64,000 nucleotides of DNA from Mariniflexile litorale (GTDB lineage Bacteria; Bacteroidota; Bacteroidia; Flavobacteriales; Flavobacteriaceae), in NCBI RefSeq assembly GCF_031128465.2, contig NZ_CP155618.1:1-64000 (forward strand). Direction: 5' to 3'. The notes under the pieces are model-generated. The model had not been told where the DNA came from and did not search any database. It worked only from the letters and a program-made list of their open reading frames with translations. Position numbers and translations under genes: made by a program. Of this stretch, positions 1-9,787 are shown in pieces (the stretch's first letter is position 1; each line of letters begins with the position of its first letter).

Positions 1-1428
1 ATGAGTGTAACTGCGCAAACGGTATGGAATAGCTGTCTTGAATTCATAAAGGATAATATCCAACCGCAAGCATACAAAACATGGTTTGAACCTATTGTAG
101 CGGTTAAGCTTTCAGACAATGCCTTAAGTATTCAAGTACCTAGTAAATTCTTTTACGAATGGCTTGAAGAACATTACGTGAAAATTCTAAAAGTATCCCT
201 TACAAAAGAATTAGGTGAAAAAGCTAAACTTGTTTACATTATTAAAATGGAAAACACGTATGGCAACAAACAACCTTTTACCGAAAAAATTCCTAGTTCA
301 AACAGAAGTTCTGTAAAATCGCAAGAAGTTGACATTCCTTTAAATAATAAAAGCCCCGAATTACGAAACCCGTTTGTAATTCCAGGTATTAGAAATGTCA
401 AAATTGAATCCCAACTAAACCCTAATTATAGTTTTGAAAACTTTTTAGAAGGAGACTCTAACCGTTTAGCGCGTAGTGCAGGATTAGCTGTAGCCTCAAA
501 ACCTGGAGGAACTTCTTTTAACCCGTTACTTATTTTTGGTGGCGTTGGTTTAGGGAAAACTCACTTAGCACATGCTATAGGAGTAGACATTAAAGACAAA
601 TACCCTGAAAAAACAGTTTTATATATTTCGGCTGAAAAGTTCACTCAACAATATATAGATTCTGTTAAAAAAAATAATAGAAATGACTTTATACATTTCT
701 ATCAAATTATTGATGTGTTGATTATTGACGATGTACAATTCTTGTCTGGTAAAACAGGTACCCAAGATGTGTTTTTCCATATTTTCAATCATTTACATCA
801 AAACGGCAAACAAGTTATCTTAACAAGTGATAAAGCACCTGTTGATATGCAAGATATTGAGCAACGCTTATTATCTCGCTTTAAATGGGGACTTTCTGCT
901 GAATTGCAAACACCTGATTTTGAAACACGTGTTTCTATTTTAAAAAACAAATTATATCGTGATGGTGTAGACATGCCAGATGATATTATTGAATATGTTG
1001 CTAAAAATATCAAATCGAATGTAAGAGAGCTAGAAGGTGCTATTATTTCTTTAATTGCACAATCATCTTTCAACAAAAAGGAAATTACTATTGATTTAGC
1101 CAGAATAATAGTTGAGAAATTTGTTAAAAATACTAAGCGTGAAGTTTCTATTGATTACATCCAAAAAGTAGTATCAGATTATTTCCAAATGGATATTGAT
1201 ACTTTGCAATCAAAAACAAGAAAACGTCACATTGTTCAAGCAAGACAATTGGCTATGTTTTTCGCGAAAAAATTCACTAAAGCATCTTTAGCTAGTATTG
1301 GTTCACAAATAGGAAAACGTGACCACGCCACCGTATTACACGCATGCAAAACGGTAGATAATTTATCTTCTACCGATAAGCAATTTAAAAAATACGTTGA
1401 AGATATCGCAAAAAAACTATCTGTTTAA
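1..1428 (+). CDS. dnaA: Chromosomal replication initiator DnaA
   Basis: DnaA is the AAA+ ATPase that binds DnaA boxes, melts oriC and loads the replicative helicase. The 475-residue length is normal. Visible parts are an N-terminal helicase-interaction domain (about 1-85), a variable linker to about 125, Walker A GGVGLGKT at 180-187, the Walker B acidic pair at 243-244, and the C-terminal DNA-binding signature GKRDHATV at 438-445. The ATG is base 1 of the window, so the promoter and probably oriC lie upstream and out of view. A phosphatase gene follows 11 bases later on the same strand. Confidence 0.98.
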   Translation: MSVTAQTVWNSCLEFIKDNIQPQAYKTWFEPIVAVKLSDNALSIQVPSKFFYEWLEEHYVKILKVSLTKELGEKAKLVYIIKMENTYGNKQPFTEKIPSSNRSSVKSQEVDIPLNNKSPELRNPFVIPGIRNVKIESQLNPNYSFENFLEGDSNRLARSAGLAVASKPGGTSFNPLLIFGGVGLGKTHLAHAIGVDIKDKYPEKTVLYISAEKFTQQYIDSVKKNNRNDFIHFYQIIDVLIIDDVQFLSGKTGTQDVFFHIFNHLHQNGKQVILTSDKAPVDMQDIEQRLLSRFKWGLSAELQTPDFETRVSILKNKLYRDGVDMPDDIIEYVAKNIKSNVRELEGAIISLIAQSSFNKKEITIDLARIIVEKFVKNTKREVSIDYIQKVVSDYFQMDIDTLQSKTRKRHIVQARQLAMFFAKKFTKASLASIGSQIGKRDHATVLHACKTVDNLSSTDKQFKKYVEDIAKKLSV

Positions 1429-1439
1429 AACATTTTAAA

Positions 1440-1892
1440 ATGACTAAAATTCTGATGGTATGCTTAGGAAACATTTGTCGTTCTCCTCTTGCCGAAGGTA
1501 TTTTAAGATCAAAACTTCCTAACACTTCTATTATTATAGATTCTGCAGGTACAGGCGATTATCATATTGGTAAAAATCCAGACAGTCGATCTGTTGCAGT
1601 TGCTAATAAACACGGTTTAGACATTTCAAATCTAAAAGGACGCCAATTTCATGCTTCAGATTTTGATGTTTTTGATGTTATTTATGTCATGGATGAATCT
1701 AATTATCGAAACGTCCTATTACTTGCAAGAGACGAACAAGATAAAACGAAGGTTAAGTTTATTTTAAATGAAGTTTATCCAGACCAAAACTATAATGTCC
1801 CTGATCCTTATTATGGTGGAAACGATGGTTTTGAAAATGTTTATAATATGTTAGACAAAGCATGTTCGGTTATTGCTGAAAAATTAACTTAA
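1440..1892 (+). CDS. Low-molecular-weight protein-tyrosine phosphatase
   Basis: Cytosolic phosphatase of the LMW-PTP/arsenate-reductase fold that hydrolyses phosphotyrosine. The P-loop CLGNICRS gives nucleophile Cys8 and Arg14, and the general acid is Asp122 in PDPYYGG. The 150-residue length fits the family. It follows dnaA by 11 bases and precedes the methyltransferase gene by 5, so the three may be co-transcribed. In many bacteria such enzymes control capsule kinases, but no tyrosine kinase is in this window, so the substrate is unknown. Confidence 0.93.
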   Translation: MTKILMVCLGNICRSPLAEGILRSKLPNTSIIIDSAGTGDYHIGKNPDSRSVAVANKHGLDISNLKGRQFHASDFDVFDVIYVMDESNYRNVLLLARDEQDKTKVKFILNEVYPDQNYNVPDPYYGGNDGFENVYNMLDKACSVIAEKLT

Positions 1893-1897
1893 AATAT

Positions 1898-2614
1898 ATG
1901 AAATCTAATAAAGGAATTCTTTATTTAATTCCAACAACATTAGGAAACAACGAACCTCTAGAAGTACTTCCTATTACAGTTAAACAAATTATAGATAAAA
2001 CCGATACATTTATTGTTGAAAATGATAAAACGGCACGACACTTTATAAAACGAATATCACCGGAAAAATCGCAGCCTTCACTAAAAATGTTTCATTTAAA
2101 CAAATATACCGATGCTATTGATTTGCCTAGCTTCTTAGACCCCTGTTTAAATGGGACGAACGTTGGCCTGCTTTCTGAAGCTGGTTGCCCTGGGGTTGCA
2201 GATCCGGGTGCCGATATTGTAAAAATAGCACATCAAAAAAACATTAAAGTGGTACCACTAGTTGGACCATCATCTATTTTAATGGCGCTAATGAGTTCTG
2301 GAATGAATGGGCAAAGTTTTGCTTTTAACGGCTATTTACCTATTGATAAAGGGGAACGAAAAAGTGAGATGAAACGTTTAGAACGTTTATCTTTTGAACA
2401 TAATCAATCTCAATTATTTATTGAAACACCATACAGAAACAACAAAATGCTTGAAGATTTATCTAATTATTTAGACGAAAACACGCAAATTTGTGTAGCC
2501 TGTGATATTACTTTACCAACAGAACTTATAAAAACTCAAGCTGCAAAAGATTGGAAAAAAAATATCGTAGATCTACATAAAAGACCTACGATATTTATTA
2601 TTCACAAAGACTAA
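1898..2614 (+). CDS. SAM-dependent methyltransferase, RsmI-like tetrapyrrole methylase family
   Basis: The protein has 238 residues of the tetrapyrrole (corrin/porphyrin) methylase fold. The N-terminal LYLIPTTLG and the SEAGCPGVADPGA segment match the SAM-binding motifs of RsmI, which 2'-O-methylates C1402 of 16S rRNA, and VGPSS is the usual central loop. It is shorter than classical RsmI (about 280 residues), as is common for a second paralogue in Bacteroidota, so the rRNA role is inference. Its stop lies 2 bases from the stop of the convergent gene at 2617. Confidence 0.85.
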   Translation: MKSNKGILYLIPTTLGNNEPLEVLPITVKQIIDKTDTFIVENDKTARHFIKRISPEKSQPSLKMFHLNKYTDAIDLPSFLDPCLNGTNVGLLSEAGCPGVADPGADIVKIAHQKNIKVVPLVGPSSILMALMSSGMNGQSFAFNGYLPIDKGERKSEMKRLERLSFEHNQSQLFIETPYRNNKMLEDLSNYLDENTQICVACDITLPTELIKTQAAKDWKKNIVDLHKRPTIFIIHKD

Positions 2615-2616
2615 AA

Positions 2617-3276
2617 CTATATAGCTTTAGCTCTTTTATTTGCTTTAATTGAAGATGTATCGTAACCAGAAAACTTTTTCATATAGTATTCAATGGTTGT
2701 ACCATAACTATCTTCAAAATTATCAATTCCATAACTTCTTAAATAGTTTTTTACACTTCCAGCCCCTGCTAAATGAGCCGACGCCAAAATACCAGATTCG
2801 GTTATTAAGATACCATTAAGCCTTTTGCCAACAAAATTTTTAATATCTCTACGCAAAATCCATTTATTACGTTGTGTATTGGCTACAAATGCTTTTTCTT
2901 GAAGCTCAGGATTTTTCAAAAATAACGATGGATTGTGAATCCCAATTAATTTTAAAGTCCCTGATCCAAATTGATATTTCCCTAAATAACCTAAAGTGTT
3001 TACAACAAAATAATCGCCTCTAGATTCTTTAAATGCTAAGGCCTCTTTAAATCCTACAAAAGATTTACCTAAGAATGGAGAAATTGGTTTGTTCATGTCG
3101 TTCGACGCTAAAGCATTCTCATGAATGCTAGGGTCTTGGCTTACTGTATAATCTAACTCTAAGCCAACTGTTGAATATTTACTTAAATCTGTCGTTTTAT
3201 TTGATGAAAACGACACCAACAATAGAATACATATTGTTAGAGTTAGGGTTAAGTAACTTGCAATACTTTTTCTCAT
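2617..3276 (-). CDS. Exported lytic-transglycosylase-like protein
   Basis: The 219-residue protein has an N-terminal hydrophobic segment (8-24) acting as signal or anchor. FKESRGDY puts a candidate catalytic Glu at 84, followed by GYLGKYQFG (96-104), the Glu-Ser and G-x-YQF pattern of lysozyme-like transglycosylases. It probably acts on peptidoglycan in the periplasm; activity is inferred from these motifs only. It is transcribed towards the methyltransferase gene and sits about 110 bases downstream of the DUF2279 gene on its own strand. Confidence 0.6.
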   Translation of the reverse strand: MRKSIASYLTLTLTICILLLVSFSSNKTTDLSKYSTVGLELDYTVSQDPSIHENALASNDMNKPISPFLGKSFVGFKEALAFKESRGDYFVVNTLGYLGKYQFGSGTLKLIGIHNPSLFLKNPELQEKAFVANTQRNKWILRRDIKNFVGKRLNGILITESGILASAHLAGAGSVKNYLRSYGIDNFEDSYGTTIEYYMKKFSGYDTSSIKANKRAKAI

Positions 3277-3387
3277 AGTTTTTTAAATTTTTTCAGCAAA
3301 ATCACATAGTAAAATTGCTTGAAAATTTGAGCGTGCAAAATTAGACATTTTCCTAACAATATCAAAATTAATCGTTTAACGACTTTT

Positions 3388-4299
3388 TTAATAGTAGAAT
3401 AGATGAAATACACACCCTTTTTTGGCAAATTCTATAGTTGGAAAAGGTATTTTAATCATATTAAAAATGTCTAAAACAGACTTCAGTAATTTTGAATTTG
3501 TTTCAATATTATTCAAATTTACATCTAAACTTAAATAGAATTGACGCTGTCTATTTAAATTTGTTAACAACTGATTGTCAACATCTTTCACGCCATTAAA
3601 CATACCATCAGCCCCATATCCTACAGCTAAATTCAACCATTTAGGCACGCTTTGTTCTTTAAAAAAAGAATGTAAATTAGCACTTAACCAATAAGTTTGC
3701 CCATTATAGTCCTTCAAAATCTGTTCCAAAAATCCTTTCCCTAACTTTTCCGGACTTTGAGAAGCATATTTCGTTTGATGAAATGAGAACTTTAAGGAGA
3801 TGCGTTGCTCATTCCAAAGCAATTCTTGTCCAATATACAAGCCTGTACCTGATGCATTTGCTAAAATATCTCCCCAAGAAAAGCCCCATTCTTTTGAATA
3901 ACCGTCTAAAATTTCGACTGTTGTTAAAAACCCAAATCCTAAAGTAGCGCCATAAATTAACTGGTCCTTCTTACTTACACCACTCCAATTTAATAACTGA
4001 GCTCCATGTTTTCCCATTTGATACGAAGTAAACACATGCCCCATTTTATCCATTTGCAGCCATTCATTATTATCATTAATGGTGTGAAATTTAGAACGCT
4101 CATAATCGGCATACCACAGTTGGTTCAAACCTAACAAGGTTAAACTTCCAATAGCTGCTTCTGTAATAATAATGGCGTTTCGTCTCGGCTTATTAAGCGT
4201 ATCACTAAGTGTTAAAAATGAATCGAAATTAGATTGCGAGAAGGAAAATAATGGCAATAAAACAAAAAATAACAGGTATTTTATGACTACATATTTCAC
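3388..4299 (-). CDS. DUF2279 family exported protein
   Basis: The protein has 303 residues with a signal peptide (about 1-21, ending near FSFSQ). The central part carries the DUF2279 pattern: DKMGHVFTSYQMG, then WGDILANASG near residues 145-150. The family is found in Bacteroidota and is related to YfiM-like lipoproteins; its function is unknown. Its ATG overlaps the mltG stop by one base, so the two are translationally coupled, which suggests a cell-envelope role. Confidence 0.8.
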   Translation of the reverse strand: MKYVVIKYLLFFVLLPLFSFSQSNFDSFLTLSDTLNKPRRNAIIITEAAIGSLTLLGLNQLWYADYERSKFHTINDNNEWLQMDKMGHVFTSYQMGKHGAQLLNWSGVSKKDQLIYGATLGFGFLTTVEILDGYSKEWGFSWGDILANASGTGLYIGQELLWNEQRISLKFSFHQTKYASQSPEKLGKGFLEQILKDYNGQTYWLSANLHSFFKEQSVPKWLNLAVGYGADGMFNGVKDVDNQLLTNLNRQRQFYLSLDVNLNNIETNSKLLKSVLDIFNMIKIPFPTIEFAKKGCVFHLFYY

Positions 4300-5342
4300 T
4301 ACTTATTAATGCCTTGAGATGACAAATACTGATGGTATTCTCTAGCATTCACATTATGCTGAGATAACGTTTTTGCAAATTTATGAAATCCAAAACGCTT
4401 GGCATCGGCCGCAAAATAAAGGTATTGGTGTTTTTCATAATTTAAAACGGCATCGATAGCCGAAATATCAGGCATGGCTATAAGTCCTGGAGGCAATCCT
4501 AAGTTTTTATAGGTATTATAAGGAGACACGATATCTTTATGAATATTTAGAACACGCTTGATAATCGTATTTTTATATTCTGGCAATTGATAGGCTGCAA
4601 ATTTTAAAGTAGGATCTGCTTGTAATGGCATCCCTATTCTAATTCGGTTCATATAAACACCTGCTATTCTTGGTTGTTCTGAAGCTTGTTTTGACTCCTC
4701 ATAAACTATTGATGCCAATGCTATAACTTGGTCTCGTTTTAAACCAATAGCTTTGGCTTTGTCGTTTCGAGCAGCCGTCCAAAAACGATTATATTCTTTA
4801 AGCATGCGCGCTCTAAATTGCTCTGCCGAGGTATTCCAGAAAAACTCATAACTATTAGGTAAATACATGCCCAAAGCTGTCGCATTATTAAACTCATATT
4901 TTGATAAAAACGCACTATCTTTCATGGCTTTTAATAACGAAAGACTATCAGTTTCTATTTGTGTACTGATTCTTCCTGCCAACTTCTCCATTGAATCCTG
5001 ATTATTAAAAGATAATTTAATTGGGAGGTTCCTACTTCTAATTGAGTTAATAATATCATTATTATTCATCCCTTTAGTTATAGCAAAACGACCTGCTTTA
5101 ACATTCGTTGTGTACTTTTTTTGCTTTGCAAGCGCATCAAAAGTGTTTATATCTTTCAATAACGGTTCTAATTGCTGCCTAACATCATTATAAGTCGCAT
5201 TGGTAGGCACATAAACATAGGCCGTATCATTATTAAAAGCCGTATTGGAGTTCATCATGGTATTGTAAACATAATAGGCGAAATATGCTGCAATGGCCAA
5301 CCCTATAAAAACAATGGCAAGAAGTATTTTTTTAATATACAT
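4299..5342 (-). CDS. mltG: Endolytic murein transglycosylase MltG
   Basis: MltG is an inner-membrane enzyme that cuts nascent glycan strands and sets their length. The protein has 347 residues with one N-terminal transmembrane helix (about 5-25), a LysM-like region, then the YceG domain. LASIVYEES (209-217) holds the catalytic glutamate, and AGVYMNRIRIGMPLQADP (227-244) is the conserved substrate groove. It lies in a minus-strand run dapF, GNAT, mltG, DUF2279 with no gaps between genes. Confidence 0.93.
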   Translation of the reverse strand: MYIKKILLAIVFIGLAIAAYFAYYVYNTMMNSNTAFNNDTAYVYVPTNATYNDVRQQLEPLLKDINTFDALAKQKKYTTNVKAGRFAITKGMNNNDIINSIRSRNLPIKLSFNNQDSMEKLAGRISTQIETDSLSLLKAMKDSAFLSKYEFNNATALGMYLPNSYEFFWNTSAEQFRARMLKEYNRFWTAARNDKAKAIGLKRDQVIALASIVYEESKQASEQPRIAGVYMNRIRIGMPLQADPTLKFAAYQLPEYKNTIIKRVLNIHKDIVSPYNTYKNLGLPPGLIAMPDISAIDAVLNYEKHQYLYFAADAKRFGFHKFAKTLSQHNVNAREYHQYLSSQGINK

Positions 5343-5867
5343 TTAATTATTTATAAGCTGAAATATAAACTCATTTTTAAATGAACCGTTAATCAAAATC
5401 CAGTCCTTTTTTAATCCTATTTTTTGAAACCCTTGTTTGGTAAAAAGTTTGATACTTATGTCATTTTCTTCTGAGACATGGCAATATAACTGATGCAATC
5501 CCAAATGTGTAAAACTATAATCTATAAGTAGTTTTAAAGCTTCACTTCCCAAACCTTTAGACCTATCATTAGGTTCTTTTACTAAAATACCGACTCCTGC
5601 TCTACTGTTTTTAAAATCGAAATCAAACAAATCGATCATTCCCAAAGCCACATCATCATAACTTGAAATAACCAAGCGTAATTGTTTCACTTCAAAAATG
5701 TCTTTATGAGATTGTTTTAAGTACTGTTTTATTAAAAATTTTGAATAAGGCGTAATGGTATTACTTATTTCCCAAACTGATTCGTCGTTTTCAATGGTAT
5801 GAATAAACTCCAAATCTTCGGGTTCCAAAGCACGTAAATAGATATTTTCTCCTTTTAAGGTAATCAT
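5343..5867 (-). CDS. GNAT family N-acetyltransferase (RimJ/RimL-like)
   Basis: The protein has 174 residues. The N-terminus ENIYLRALEPEDLEFI is typical of RimJ/RimL-type acetyltransferases, and RSKGLGSEALKLL (about 103-115) is the acetyl-CoA pyrophosphate loop. The C-terminal FTKQGFQKIG completes the fold. The acceptor could be a protein N-terminus or a small amine. The start overlaps the dapF stop by 4 bases and its stop directly abuts mltG, so it belongs to the same operon. Confidence 0.88.
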   Translation of the reverse strand: MITLKGENIYLRALEPEDLEFIHTIENDESVWEISNTITPYSKFLIKQYLKQSHKDIFEVKQLRLVISSYDDVALGMIDLFDFDFKNSRAGVGILVKEPNDRSKGLGSEALKLLIDYSFTHLGLHQLYCHVSEENDISIKLFTKQGFQKIGLKKDWILINGSFKNEFIFQLINN

Positions 5868-6637
5868 ATATTACCGCTAAAAACAAATGAAGCTGGCCCT
5901 ATAAGCCAAACGTTTTTGTAAACCCCATTTTCCAAATCAAAACTCACTTGTAATTCACCACCTTGAACTTTTAAAGTAATTAAGTTTGCGTTGGTTTGAT
6001 TAAGTGCGTGCATTGCCAATGCCACAGCAGTAACGCCCGTACCACAAGACAAAGTTTCGTCTTCTACTCCTCGTTCATAAGTTCTAACAGCAAAAATTTG
6101 GTCACTGATTTTCTTTACAAAATTCACATTGCTTCCTGCTTCATTATATGGCGCACCATAGCGTATAGCAGCTCCTTTAGTTTTGATATCGAAATTTTCA
6201 ATTTGCTCTTCAAACTGTACATGATGTGGAGAACCCGTATTTAAAAACACATGATTTTTATGTTTTTCAACCACATCAACATCTAACATTTGGAGTTTTA
6301 CGATGCCATTATGAATGCTTGCATGGTGCAAACCATCAATAGCTTCAAAAATAGCTTTATCCTTAATAACACCTAATTGATTTGCAAATGCCACTAAACA
6401 ACGGCCACCATTACCGCACATAGTGCTTTCGTTACCATCAGCATTATAATACACCATTTTAAAATTTAAAGTAGGATGGTTTTCTAATAAAATTAGACCA
6501 TCTGCTCCTACCCCAAAACGTCTGTCGCATAAGAATGCAATGCGTTGAGTGTCTTTTTTGTTGAACGTTTCCTGACGATTATCTATCATCACAAAATCGT
6601 TTCCTGTTCCTTGATATTTGTAAAAAGTCTGTTGCAT
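5864..6637 (-). CDS. dapF: Diaminopimelate epimerase
   Basis: DapF converts LL- to meso-diaminopimelate for lysine and peptidoglycan synthesis. I choose the ATG giving MQQTFYKYQGTGNDF (257 residues), because the longer frame to 6682 adds 15 residues before the usual YQGTGNDF start. The two catalytic cysteines are Cys74 in STMCGNGGRC and Cys198 in ETLSCGTG. It is the first gene of the minus-strand operon with GNAT, mltG and DUF2279, matching its link to cell-wall synthesis. Confidence 0.96.
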   Translation of the reverse strand: MQQTFYKYQGTGNDFVMIDNRQETFNKKDTQRIAFLCDRRFGVGADGLILLENHPTLNFKMVYYNADGNESTMCGNGGRCLVAFANQLGVIKDKAIFEAIDGLHHASIHNGIVKLQMLDVDVVEKHKNHVFLNTGSPHHVQFEEQIENFDIKTKGAAIRYGAPYNEAGSNVNFVKKISDQIFAVRTYERGVEDETLSCGTGVTAVALAMHALNQTNANLITLKVQGGELQVSFDLENGVYKNVWLIGPASFVFSGNI

Positions 6638-6862
6638 AATAATGCACAAATATAAAGAAGTCTTTTTACTTTTTAACGTCAAACCAACATTTCAATTTAT
6701 ATATTAAAGCTTATATCCAATCTATGAAGCATTAAAGCAAAAAAAGCGGTAATAAGCACAAAGAAAAGAACTTCTAACTTTTTCGGATTCGCTCCAGACA
6801 AATTAGCATCCTACTTGATTTCTTTAAACCTCCCCAAAAAACTAATAACACCAAAAAACAAA

Positions 6863-6928
6863 AAATCCCGCATAGCGCAGGATTCTTTTGTTTTTATAGA
6901 AACCTCACATTTAAAAAAAAGTGAGGTA
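6863..6928 (-). terminator. Two adjacent hairpins downstream of glyA
   Basis: Two inverted repeats lie between the glyA stop and the dapF 5' side. One is AACCTCAC (6901-6908) with GTGAGGT (6921-6927). The other is around AATCC...GGATT (6865-6882), followed on the minus strand by a T-rich run. Read on the minus strand they are a plausible intrinsic terminator for glyA. The rest of the 300 bases between dapF and glyA holds nothing else I can recognise. Confidence 0.6.
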
Positions 6929-6941
6929 TTATATGATGTAA

Positions 6942-8213
6942 TTACACAAATAATGGTCTTCCCACCATCATCGTATTTACTTTACCTTTAACGGTTTCTA
7001 AAACCGCTTCATTTTCGTGGTTATTGATTACTTCATCAATTAACTGCACTATTTCAAGCATATCGGTTTCTTTTAAACCTCTGGTTGTAACCGCAGCAGT
7101 ACCAACACGAATACCTGATGTTACAAATGGGGAACGGGTATCGAAAGGCACCATGTTTTTATTTACGGTGATATCTGCTTTTACCAAAGCTTGTTCTGCT
7201 TCTTTACCAGATACATTTTTATTACGTAAATCTATTAACATACAGTGGTTATCAGTACCACCAGAAATAATATTATATCCTTTTTCAACCAATGCTTTTG
7301 CCATAGTAGCCGCATTTGCTTTTACTTGTAATTGGTAATGTAAAAAATCATCGGTTAAAGCTTCTCCAAATGCTATCGCTTTAGCTGCTATAATATGCTC
7401 TAAAGGCCCTCCTTGATTTCCTGGAAACACAGCTGAATCTAATAAAGATGACATTTTACGTAAACTACCATCTTTCAAGGTCATTCCAAATGGATTGTCA
7501 AAATCTTGTCCCATCATTATTAAACCACCTCTTGGACCTCTTAACGTTTTATGTGTTGTTGTAGTTACAATATGGCAATGTGGCATCGGATCGTTTAAAA
7601 TGCCTTTTGCAATTAATCCAGCAGGATGTGAAATATCGGCCATTAAAATAGCACCCACGCTATCGGCGATGACTCTAAAACGTTTAAAATCAATATCACG
7701 AGAATATGCAGACGCACCAGCTATGATTAATTTTGGTTGCTCTTTCGTAGCAATTTCTTGAATTTTATCATAGTTTAAAATACCAGTTTCCTGCTCTACC
7801 CCGTAAAATACAGGATCGTATAATTTACCAGAAAAATTTACTGGCGATCCATGAGTTAAATGACCACCATGCGATAAATCGAAACCTAAAATTTTATCTC
7901 CAGGTGTTAAACAAGCGTGATAAACCGCTGTGTTTGCTTGACTTCCAGAGTGCGGTTGTACGTTAGCGTACACAGCACCAAACAAAGCTTTTGCTCTATC
8001 AATAGCTATTTGCTCTACTTCATCAACCACTTCACAACCACCATAATAGCGTTTACCTGGGTAGCCTTCAGCATATTTATTGGTTAACACAGAACCTGCA
8101 GCTTCCAAAACTTGGTTACTTACAAAGTTTTCGGATGCAATAAGTTCAATGCCATGTAATTGGCGTTCTTTTTCAGCTTCAATTAGTTCAAAAATTTGTT
8201 CGTCGCGTTGCAT
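6942..8213 (-). CDS. glyA: Serine hydroxymethyltransferase
   Basis: GlyA is a cytosolic PLP enzyme converting serine plus tetrahydrofolate to glycine plus methylene-THF, the main one-carbon source. The 423-residue length is normal. The PLP lysine is Lys222 in [14 protein letters not shown], and IELIASENF (22-30) and [13 protein letters not shown] (48-60) are the conserved N-terminal motifs. The gene is monocistronic, ending at the hairpins near 6900. A TATTTTTG hexamer-like -7 box lies at 8241-8248 on the minus strand. Confidence 0.98.
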   Translation of the reverse strand: MQRDEQIFELIEAEKERQLHGIELIASENFVSNQVLEAAGSVLTNKYAEGYPGKRYYGGCEVVDEVEQIAIDRAKALFGAVYANVQPHSGSQANTAVYHACLTPGDKILGFDLSHGGHLTHGSPVNFSGKLYDPVFYGVEQETGILNYDKIQEIATKEQPKLIIAGASAYSRDIDFKRFRVIADSVGAILMADISHPAGLIAKGILNDPMPHCHIVTTTTHKTLRGPRGGLIMMGQDFDNPFGMTLKDGSLRKMSSLLDSAVFPGNQGGPLEHIIAAKAIAFGEALTDDFLHYQLQVKANAATMAKALVEKGYNIISGGTDNHCMLIDLRNKNVSGKEAEQALVKADITVNKNMVPFDTRSPFVTSGIRVGTAAVTTRGLKETDMLEIVQLIDEVINNHENEAVLETVKGKVNTMMVGRPLFV

Positions 8214-8353
8214 AAAATTAATTTCTTGTTAAATATTCGGCAAAAATAAGAAATAGATTAGTTAAATACACCAAAAAACATATATTTACTTCTAAGTTTT
8301 TAACGGTTTTATTAACGGTTAAAAGAAATCTAATTTTTACACTTTTTTTTCTG

Positions 8354-8380
8354 TTGAAATAAAAAAAAAGTGTAGGTTTG
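8354..8380 (+). promoter_or_regulatory. Candidate housekeeping promoter of the fumarylacetoacetase gene
   Basis: TTG at 8354-8356 and TAGGTTTG at 8373-8380 match the Bacteroidota -33/-7 pattern (TAnnTTTG exact), 34 bases before the ATG at 8415. The 16-base spacer is shorter than the usual 19-20, so the -33 half is less certain. Confidence 0.55.
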
Positions 8381-8414
8381 AATATAATTCAATAAACATT
8401 AAACTCTTTAAGTT

Positions 8415-9698
8415 ATGCCATTATCCGCTAACAATCCAGATAGAAAATCGTGGTTACACGTAGATAAAAACTCAGATTTCCCGATACAAAATATTCCTTT
8501 TGGGGTATTTTTAACGCGTGATGATATCGTTACCATTGGCACCAGAATTGGCGATACTGCTATCGATTTAGGGGCACTACATCAATTAGGTTATTTTAGT
8601 GGCATCCCTTTAACCGATGATATTTTTCTTCAAGATACGTTAAATGATTTTATTGCCGATGGTAGAAAAACATGGCGCTCTGTAAGAAACCGAATTGCAG
8701 AAATATTTGATAGTAACAACAAAACTTTAAAAGAAAATAAAAGTCATAAGGAAATTGTACTTTTTAGATTGGATGAAATTGAAATGCAGTTGCCTGTACA
8801 AATTGGTGATTATACCGATTTTTATTCAAGCATCGAGCATGCCACTAATGTAGGTTCTATGTTTAGAGGCCCTGAAAATGCACTGCTACCAAACTGGTTG
8901 CATCTGCCCATCGCTTACCATGGCAGAAGTTCATCTATCATTCCATCGGGAATTCCAGTTCATAGACCACAAGGTCAAACACTTCCCAACGGAGCAGAAC
9001 TACCTGTTTTCGGACCTAGTGAATTGGTTGATTTTGAGTTAGAAATGGCTTTTATTACAACGGTTGCTAACGATTTAGGCGAACCGATTCCTGTGAATGA
9101 AGTTGAAGAATACATTTTTGGTTTGGTATTATTAAATGATTGGAGTGCACGAGATATTCAAAAATGGGAATATGTGCCGCTAGGACCGTTTTTAGCTAAA
9201 AACTTCGCATCGTCTATTTCACCATGGATTGTAACACTGGATGCATTAGAACCTTATCGTGTGGAAAGTCCAAAACCTATTAAGCCACAATTAGAATACC
9301 TTCAATATAAAGGTAAAAAAAGTTACGATATTAATTTAGAAGTAGCCATACGCCCAAGTGGTGCTAAAGAGACCGTTGTTAGCAAATCTAATTTTAAGTA
9401 TATGTATTGGAACATGTCGCAACAATTGGCGCACCATACTATAAATGGTTGCCCAGTTAATTCTGGCGATATGATGGGAAGTGGTACTATTTCTGGCCCA
9501 ACACCAGATTCATACGGTTCCTTGTTAGAACTGACTTGGAAAGGGGAAAAACCACTTAAAATGAAAGATGGTAGTGAACGTACTTTTATTAACGACAACG
9601 ATACTGTTATTATGCGTGGTTTTTGTGAAAAAGATGGTACACGTATTGGTTTTGGAGAAGTTTCTACCAAATTGCTACCTGTTTTTAAACGCAAATGA
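8415..9698 (+). CDS. fahA: Fumarylacetoacetase
   Basis: The last enzyme of tyrosine and homogentisate degradation, hydrolysing fumarylacetoacetate to fumarate and acetoacetate. The 427-residue length matches the eukaryote-like FAH family. Recognisable segments are the N-terminal SH3-like domain (about 15-125), YTDFYSSIEHATNVG (metal-site Asp, about 138-152), LPIAYHGRSSSI, and the C-terminal domain with DFELEMAF, LLNDWSARDIQKWEYVPLG and GSGTISGPTPDSYGSLLEL. It stands alone; no other tyrosine-degradation gene is nearby. Confidence 0.96.
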   Translation: MPLSANNPDRKSWLHVDKNSDFPIQNIPFGVFLTRDDIVTIGTRIGDTAIDLGALHQLGYFSGIPLTDDIFLQDTLNDFIADGRKTWRSVRNRIAEIFDSNNKTLKENKSHKEIVLFRLDEIEMQLPVQIGDYTDFYSSIEHATNVGSMFRGPENALLPNWLHLPIAYHGRSSSIIPSGIPVHRPQGQTLPNGAELPVFGPSELVDFELEMAFITTVANDLGEPIPVNEVEEYIFGLVLLNDWSARDIQKWEYVPLGPFLAKNFASSISPWIVTLDALEPYRVESPKPIKPQLEYLQYKGKKSYDINLEVAIRPSGAKETVVSKSNFKYMYWNMSQQLAHHTINGCPVNSGDMMGSGTISGPTPDSYGSLLELTWKGEKPLKMKDGSERTFINDNDTVIMRGFCEKDGTRIGFGEVSTKLLPVFKRK

Positions 9699-9707
9699 AA
9701 TAAGAAT

Positions 9708-9748
9708 ATGGCGTAGACGGAACCATTTTATTCTATTACGCCATGTTT
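9708..9748 (+). terminator. Inverted repeat after fahA
   Basis: ATGGCGTA (9708-9715) pairs with TACGCCAT (9737-9744), just downstream of the fahA stop, followed by GTTTTA. The T-run is short, so it is a weak intrinsic terminator candidate between convergent genes. Confidence 0.5.
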
Positions 9749-9787
9749 TAGTAACAAAGTTTAAAAATATCTTTTAAGCTAATTTAA

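Noticed and set aside
1-100. oriC at the window start
   Set aside because: Base 1 is already coding; no DnaA boxes or AT-rich repeats are seen in the intergenic sequence next to dnaA within the window.
798-1076. Antisense open frame inside dnaA
   Set aside because: Shadow of the dnaA frame with no family features or start context.
7024-7761. Two plus-strand open frames inside glyA
   Set aside because: Antisense shadows of the conserved glyA gene without protein-like composition.
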